From: Dryocola clanedunensis
GTDB lineage: Bacteria > Pseudomonadota > Gammaproteobacteria > Enterobacterales > Enterobacteriaceae
Strand: one strand, 5' to 3'
NCBI RefSeq assembly: GCF_025215155.1
Contig: NZ_JALHAM010000114.1
Length of the DNA: 64,000 nucleotides
In this document: positions 59,430 to 64,000 of the stretch, piece by piece
How the letters are laid out: every line of letters starts with the position of its first letter
How positions within the stretch are numbered: the first letter of the stretch is position 1
Position numbers and translations under genes: made by a program
Notes under the pieces: generated by a model
What the model saw: the letters and a program-made list of their open reading frames with translations, nothing else
Database searches by the model: none
What the model was told of the DNA's origin: nothing

Positions 59430-59666
59430 ATGACCAGTAAGCCTAAATACCCAGTCCTCACCATTGACGATATTGACCTGAACAACGATAAGTTTGTCGA
59501 TATGAATGTGATAACAGCTTTCACCGGCATGTCGGACAAGTGGTTTTACAAACTCATTAGCCTTGACCAGTTTCCCAAGCCCATCAAATGCGGACGTAGC
59601 TCTCGCTGGCTGGAACGCCATGTGAAGGAATGGGTGCTTGAGCGTTATGAAGCGTCCTGCAGCTAA
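59430..59666 (+). CDS. alpA: AlpA-family excisionase/regulator
   Basis: A 78-residue winged-helix protein: FVDMNVITAFTGMSDKWFYKLISLDQFPKPIKCGRSSRWLERHVKEWVLER is the AlpA/MerR-like helix-turn-helix of P4-type islands. AlpA activates the integrase gene and assists excision. AAGGAT lies about 9 nt before the ATG. Its presence supports an integrase gene nearby, which should be beyond the right edge of the window. Confidence 0.92.
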   Translation: MTSKPKYPVLTIDDIDLNNDKFVDMNVITAFTGMSDKWFYKLISLDQFPKPIKCGRSSRWLERHVKEWVLERYEASCS

Positions 59667-59780
59667 ACACCTCTCCCCAGCTATACCAGCCTTTCTCTTA
59701 ACGTAAACCCAAACATAAGACTCAATGCCTTCCACAAGGCAGGACTACTGCTGTCTGTCGTTTGGGTAAGGAACTGAATT

Positions 59781-59939
59781 ATGAAGAAGATTAGACGAGC
59801 CAGATTCACCGTTACGCCAACACGCTGGATTTGCATCCAGTGCCATCGCCAATTCGGAGGCGAGAAACCGTGCCCGGTTTGTTACAACACGGCTGGCGCT
59901 GTTAAATCAGCAACGTCAAAAATAGAGGATGCATCCTGA
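59781..59939 (+). CDS. Small zinc-finger-like protein (52 residues)
   Basis: A short gene: MKKIRRARFTVTPTRWICIQ, then CHRQFGGEKPCPVCYN and TAGAVKSATSKIEDAS. The two pairs C-x2-C (CIQC and CPVC), 13 residues apart, can bind one zinc. The N-terminus is strongly basic, so nucleic-acid binding is possible. AAGGA stands 8 nt upstream of the ATG. Its stop overlaps the next ATG by one base (TGATG), so both are translated together. Family not recognised. Confidence 0.7.
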   Translation: MKKIRRARFTVTPTRWICIQCHRQFGGEKPCPVCYNTAGAVKSATSKIEDAS

Positions 59940-60130
59940 TGTCGAGAAATACAAACACGTTAGCCGCCGTTCAAAGCAAATGTGGCATAACTGCCTCATG
60001 CCTATGGTTAGATGACGTGGATGAACCTGAAGACGAAGACGACAATTTTGACTATCGGGACAGTGAGTTTTTCGATGATTCTGCGGGTAAACAAACATAC
60101 CCGGAATTTGAGGAGGACGATGACTGGTAG
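59939..60130 (+). CDS. Small acidic protein (63 residues)
   Basis: MSRNTNTLAAVQSKCGITAS is followed by a tail made largely of Asp and Glu (DDVDEPEDEDDNFDYRDSEFFDD, ending EFEEDDDW). It starts inside the stop codon of the zinc-finger-like gene. Acidic tails of this type mimic DNA in antirestriction or anti-repressor proteins, but no family is recognised and the idea is only a guess. The pairing of a basic and an acidic protein by overlapping codons suggests that they act together. Confidence 0.6.
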   Translation: MSRNTNTLAAVQSKCGITASCLWLDDVDEPEDEDDNFDYRDSEFFDDSAGKQTYPEFEEDDDW

Positions 60131-60166
60131 CGGTGCTACGCACTTGAAGGCCGGAAGCAGGTGTAT

Positions 60167-60418
60167 TCACCACCTGCTTTTATTCGCCCGGTTAACGCAG
60201 CTTACGGGCGTAGTTCGTCTTACCCGCGTATTAATAAAGCTGTTCAAACCTCGACCAGCTCTGGCGAGTTGCTGCATCTGCTGTACCGTGGGTAAGCCCG
60301 GTTTCATGGCGTTATAGAGATACGCCGAACCATCCTTAAATTCTACGGTGATTGCATCTCCAGCGACATCGTAACAAACCACGCCTGATGCGCCACTCAG
60401 GTTTCTATATCTTTCCAT
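60167..60418 (-). CDS. KTSC-domain-like small protein
   Basis: An 83-residue protein: SGVVCYDVAGDAITVEFKDGSAYLYNAMKPGLPTVQQMQQLARAGRGLNSFINTRVR. The pattern S.....YD.....L.V.F..G..Y.Y....... F...... G..... I fits the KTSC domain, thought to bind nucleic acids. The C-terminal 15 residues (TTPVSCVNRANKSRW) diverge, perhaps through a frameshift near the end. AGGAGG lies 7 nt before the ATG at 60418. It runs opposite to its neighbours. Confidence 0.75.
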   Translation of the reverse strand: MERYRNLSGASGVVCYDVAGDAITVEFKDGSAYLYNAMKPGLPTVQQMQQLARAGRGLNSFINTRVRRTTPVSCVNRANKSRW

Positions 60419-60534
60419 TCAACATCCTCCTGAATTTAAACAACTAATGATTGCCGAGCCATCATAACCACTCTTGTCGAAGTGGTATGTGCATTCGTGC
60501 TGTTTTGCGGGAGGATTTCTTCAAGGAGTCAGGC

Positions 60535-60936
60535 ATGAGAATGCTGAGCGCCAACTTTGCACAAGATGGCCTGGGGAAAATCATCCTTGCATACCGACCC
60601 CCCCAAGGACAAAAAGAGCAACACAAGCAATATTACTGCTATCTCTGTGGCTGCCCAATGGTGTTGCTGAGCAAGGAGCTAAACAGGGGGCCACGTTTTG
60701 AACACGACATTGAGTGGTACCCTGCCGAGAAGTTACGTAAATGCTCGTACTACGATGGAAAAGACAAAGGGAACGAACAACTGGAGAAAATCAGAGAGGC
60801 ACTAAGAACTCTGGGATCGCTAACGCCTGTTACACACTGGCATTGTGTGATGTGTCAGTGCCACTACGACGGGCCCAAATACTGCGATCAATGCCATACC
60901 GGCATTTTCAGCATTGCGGACGCAGGAATCAGCTAA
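60535..60936 (+). CDS. Zinc-ribbon island protein
   Basis: A 133-residue protein started at the ATG at 60535 (MRMLSANFAQDGLGKIILAYRPP), with AAGGAG 6 nt upstream; 28 upstream in-frame codons are unsupported. Cysteine pairs CYLCGC, CVMCQC and CDQC, with histidines (THWHC, CHY), indicate two zinc sites. The central segment (LLSKELNRGPRFEHDIEWYP) resembles the 'putative zinc ribbon protein' common in E. coli islands. Function unknown. Confidence 0.75.
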   Translation: MRMLSANFAQDGLGKIILAYRPPQGQKEQHKQYYCYLCGCPMVLLSKELNRGPRFEHDIEWYPAEKLRKCSYYDGKDKGNEQLEKIREALRTLGSLTPVTHWHCVMCQCHYDGPKYCDQCHTGIFSIADAGIS

Positions 60937-62044
60937 TCTGTTGTAAATTAAATGCCAACCCCTGCCTCTGCCATGCCATCAGGCTCTACAGAAAGGCTTC
61001 TGAGCGTCTTTATCGCGCAAAGTGGCCTGACCTATGTCCGTAGTGACATGTGCGTTTGCAGGAGCTCAGAGGCGGTATTTTCTCCTGTGGAGGATTGGAG
61101 CAACGAAAACAGGCAATCTTTCAATATTTGGGCATAGTTTAACGAAGGTAATACTGCTTAAAAATCAAGGCAGTGAATGCAACGCTGCTTTGATTATCTC
61201 GCGTAACACTAGTCTTTGTGCTGATCTGCCGTTTATACTGAGCCGAACCGGGTTGCTCTGGATGGCACACTACCACCACATTTCGTGGTCGGTCGGCTTT
61301 AGACTGAGCAACGGCGATAGTATGCATATCTGGAGTGAGGTCTCTCCTCTTCGTCTGCGAACTCGTCAGGTTTTCGTATCGTAACAGGCATCAGCACAGG
61401 GGTAGCCATTTAACGCACTTCCTGGCTCATCGATATGTGACCTCCGAAGTTGAACACAATGGATGTCTGGACATTTCACTCTTTGGACAGTGACGAGCGT
61501 TACTTTTACGAAGATGAAGTGGTGTAAAACCGATAAACAGAAGGTAACGAACTAAAAACAAAGGCAATATTGTCGACACGCACACCTCAGAACCCCGTGG
61601 TTTGATTCTAAGCGTTGTTCTGAATGGTTTTGAATCTACCTATAGCTTCGCAGGTAAAACTGCTTAGAGTGCGATTCAGGTAGGTTGGTGTTGATTTTGC
61701 TTAATGAACCAAGTTTTGGCTATTTTTTAATAGTTACAGATACATAGAGATATTCACTGACACGATTGTGCCTGGTGGTACACTTTTCATCATCCAGAAT
61801 ATGCCTTTTTAAGGCGGTTTTTCTGGTATAGGTGAGCTTTTGTCTCAATGTTTTATAAAAACTATCAGAGTCAAGAACGAGCAAAGCACTGTGAAGTCGA
61901 ATAAAAAATATCCTTTACACGCTATGAGCTTCTGGCATTGCCCCTTCGGCTATCGTCTGCACTAACGTGGTTCTGTTGCACTTTTCCCAAAAAGGCGCAA
62001 GTATCGAGCATCGGTAATGGATTTGGTGAACGGGTTGAACGAGG
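60937..62044. other. About 1.1 kb with no clear gene
   Basis: Open frames here (60952-61137, 61034-61384) lack ribosome-binding sites and family resemblance. A 22-codon frame MDVWTFHSLDSDERYFYEDE at 61459-61527 could be a remnant. From about 61690 to 61900 the sequence is A+T-rich, with small hairpins such as GCCTTTTTAAGGC at 61802-61814. It looks like decayed island DNA. Confidence 0.45.
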
Positions 62045-63136
62045 ATGGATAAGAAATCACAGGCAGCAACAAATTCAACAAAAAGCGATATTGCTGCTCT
62101 TATCGGAAATGGTTTTGACTTCCTGGAGAAAGCACAGGAAGAGTTGAAAACTAACCCGAAACATTCTGTTGTTAGTTTCTGGACTGCTGTCGAAATTTTG
62201 TTAAAGGTTCCTTTGTTAAATGAACACTGGACGCTAATCACTGCAAACAAGGCCAGAATTATTTCCAGGAATAAATATGAGTCCGGCGACTTCGTTTCAG
62301 TCTCATTTGATGAAACGTGTAATCGGCTCGATGATATTCTTCAGAGGCCATTGCCAGATAAAACAAAAACAGCTTTCGACAAAATCCGGAAACATAGAAA
62401 TAGGGTTGTGCATTTCTATCATTCAGAATTTACACAAACTCATCTTGACTCTATTCTCAACGAACAAGCTGATGCCTGGTTTGCATTACATCGCTTTATT
62501 ATGGACCAGTGGAATGATGCTTTTTCCCTGTCAGGTAAAAATCGCGAGCTGATTAATCGTGAAATGGTTTTATTAAGAGTTAACAAATACTACTCGGCAG
62601 CAAAATTCCGCCATATCAAACCGGAATTAAATAACCTGATTGCGAAAGGTGCCGTTGTATCCAGGTGCAATACTTGCGGATGCAAAGCCGCAATCACCGA
62701 ATTATCCTTAAAGGAAAAAGGTCACTATCGGGATAACTGCAAAGTATGCGATGCCGAGGAACGATTTATTCTGGTGACCTGCACTGCCTGTGATGAAGAG
62801 CAGCCACCTCAGCGGCTGGAAGCTTATGAGTCAGACTTTATATGTAAGCATTGCGGAGACAAACAGAAATATTACGAACTTCTGAGTGATGATTTCTGGA
62901 CGAACGATAATTATTTTGAAGCGGATACGCCAGCAAGTTGCAGTGAGTGCGAAAGCTATCATAGTGTTTGCCATTACGGCAGTCAGTATTTATGTACCAG
63001 TTGCCTGACTCTACATGATGAAGTGTATTTTTGTGGCTACTGTAATGACCCCGTTACAGAATTACCTGAGCACAGCGATTTGGTGGGATGTTGCTATTGC
63101 GATGGGCATCCGGGCTTTGCTGATGATGATGACTAA
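62045..63136 (+). CDS. HEPN-like protein with a C-terminal array of zinc-ribbon-like clusters
   Basis: A 363-residue protein. The N-terminal half is all-helical and ends with a HEPN-type motif RKHRNRVVHFYH (Arg118-x4-His123), the catalytic R-x4-6-H of HEPN ribonucleases; the preceding AVEILLKVPLL and AFDKIR helices fit that fold. From residue about 205 the chain is Cys-rich: CNTCGC...CKVC, CTAC...CKHC, CSEC...CTSC and CGYC...CCYC, four ribbon-like clusters, then an acidic tail GFADDDD. Such a layout suggests an RNA- or DNA-binding sensor with an RNase, as in abortive-infection proteins. I do not recognise a named family. The ATG directly follows GAGG, so the spacing is poor; no better start is available because TGA lies three codons upstream. 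Confidence 0.65.
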   Translation: MDKKSQAATNSTKSDIAALIGNGFDFLEKAQEELKTNPKHSVVSFWTAVEILLKVPLLNEHWTLITANKARIISRNKYESGDFVSVSFDETCNRLDDILQRPLPDKTKTAFDKIRKHRNRVVHFYHSEFTQTHLDSILNEQADAWFALHRFIMDQWNDAFSLSGKNRELINREMVLLRVNKYYSAAKFRHIKPELNNLIAKGAVVSRCNTCGCKAAITELSLKEKGHYRDNCKVCDAEERFILVTCTACDEEQPPQRLEAYESDFICKHCGDKQKYYELLSDDFWTNDNYFEADTPASCSECESYHSVCHYGSQYLCTSCLTLHDEVYFCGYCNDPVTELPEHSDLVGCCYCDGHPGFADDDD

Positions 63137-63956
63137 TCGAAGCCAAATGGCAGCATTCGGATCCAGTAGCGCAGGTTCAATGAGGAAGATAAATTTGCTG
63201 ACCGGGAGCGTGCCATGAATGCCAGCAACATATTCAGGTCGTGTACTACAACTGACGCGACTGCTTAGCGCTCTGAGTATCGGAAACGCAGATTGCAGCT
63301 ATCAAAAACAACTGCTGAAACTCTTGAAGAAGCAGCTAATGATCCTTGCTGGGTGGGGCTTTGAGAAACTGAGTACGCGGAAAACCATCGTAATCACTGA
63401 TCGAGATCATCGGAATGCCCAGTAACTCGCAGTAGAGCGGCGTCCCTTGATGACACGTGGCCACGGGTTAAAGTCACGGACAAGTTGGTGGCGTCAGGAA
63501 AGACTGCTGAACATGTCAACGGTCGTCTCTGTATGTTGAGCTACATGGCTGGCGAAAGCACACAGACCCGGCTCTGGAAGCCAGTCGGAGGTGGCAGGGA
63601 TGTAGAAGTATGGCCAAGCCAAACCTGTTAGGGGTGAGCAGACAGCGAACCTGGAGCGGCGCGATCTGCAAAGCAGAGACGCAATGATTTATTTCGTCTA
63701 TTAACCATTTGTATCAATAACTGCTTTCAGCCAAAAGCGGTTAACTTGTGTTTATGACTACAGGGTGATTTAATCGAAATATTGCTTTTACCTTGGACTA
63801 TTGAGAGCAGCATAAAGTGTCAATAAATATTGCATATGACCTGCCAATAACTGCGATAGTAATACCGCTGCAGTATTAGCAGGTTTCGCATGTATTGACT
63901 TGATTGGCTGAGCTGATGTTCAATTTCTGCAAATCTTCTCGCAATGCAAGGATGTC
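63137..63956. other. Unassigned 0.8 kb near the right edge
   Basis: No convincing gene. Around 63500-63690 the sequence has a structured, G/A-rich look (GGTGGCAGGG, GGGGTGAGCAGACAGCGAACC, GGAGCGGCGCG). The frames are open over about 55 codons (63457-63631) but without start or family resemblance. It could be a structured RNA or intron fragment; I cannot decide. Confidence 0.3.
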
Positions 63957-63959
63957 ATG

Positions 63960-64000
63960 ATGAGTATTACTAGTGTCTCCGATGCAGGTGGGCCTGCGGC
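63960..64000 (+). CDS. 5' end of a gene truncated by the window edge
   Basis: ATG at 63960, with AAGGA 7 nt upstream, opens MSITSVSDAGGPA and runs off the end. Only 13 codons are present, so nothing can be said about function. Confidence 0.4.
   Translation, partial: MSITSVSDAGGPA

Noticed and set aside
60952..61384. Two plus-strand frames of 61 and 116 codons
   Set aside because: No ribosome-binding site, unusual composition and no family resemblance; probably decayed DNA.
63015..63425. Two 67-68-codon frames at and after the 3' end of the HEPN-like gene
   Set aside because: The first is a frame shadow of the gene's tail; the second has no supporting start signal or homology.

Overview
The window reads as a chromosomal segment of an enterobacterium close to Enterobacter/Lelliottia. 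This rests on near-identical fdnGHI, ybdJ-ybdK, yahO and proX homologues, enteric REP elements, FNR/NarL/sigma-28-type sites and a P4/CP4-type island. The assignment is by protein resemblance only; no search was run.

Layout. 1-2973: 3' end of a type I-F CRISPR-Cas operon (csy1 C-terminus, csy2, csy3, csy4), with no repeat array after csy4. 3272-3463: a hairpin-rich convergent intergenic region. 3483-8191: fdnIHG on the minus strand, a selenocysteine-containing nitrate-inducible formate dehydrogenase with FNR and NarL sites. 8284-9743: ybdK and ybdJ. 10058-21207: a 3221-residue autotransporter followed by a Tat-exported cytosine-deaminase-like amidohydrolase. 21280-23797: two small exported proteins and an exported serine hydrolase. 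24374-29511: two tandem, 1-nt-overlapping EAL phosphodiesterase paralogues. 29797-35739: DUF1294, HupE/UreJ, DUF4198, DUF4331, DUF1471, a triheme cytochrome c and a DUF6678-like protein. 35827-37464: a chemotaxis receptor with a sigma-28 promoter. 38072-44048: a tightly coupled operon of three SPFH (HflK/HflC-like) proteins and a P1B-type metal ATPase, preceded by a good Zur box. 44385-48638: an outer-membrane channel-like protein, an alkylsulfatase and a solitary ProX. 49364-49624: a small membrane protein.

From about 50067 to beyond the right edge lies a genomic island. Its left boundary carries a tRNA-3'-end-like sequence with a terminator on the chromosome side. The island has the usual CP4/P4-like set in order: DUF4942, DUF5983, CbtA toxin, [cbeA antitoxin], DUF987 (YeeT), RadC (YeeS), KlcA/ArdB antirestriction, DUF932, DUF905, then an RHH-like regulator candidate, an inovirus-Gp2-like protein, AlpA and several small zinc-binding proteins. 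Two things are odd. A type II restriction-modification pair (HNH nuclease plus C5 methyltransferase) sits between the toxin and its antitoxin, and the antitoxin is a pseudogene (premature TAG plus frameshifts), leaving an apparently intact toxin. The methyltransferase also has a consensus LexA box in its promoter, and the HNH nuclease ends in an RHH-like segment that could act as an autoregulator. Farther right is a 363-residue protein with a HEPN-type RNRVVH motif and four zinc-ribbon-like cysteine clusters, a candidate uncharacterised defence effector.

The strongest leads are the Zur-box/SPFH/P-ATPase operon, the R-M insertion with orphaned CbtA, the LexA-box methyltransferase and the HEPN-zinc-ribbon protein.
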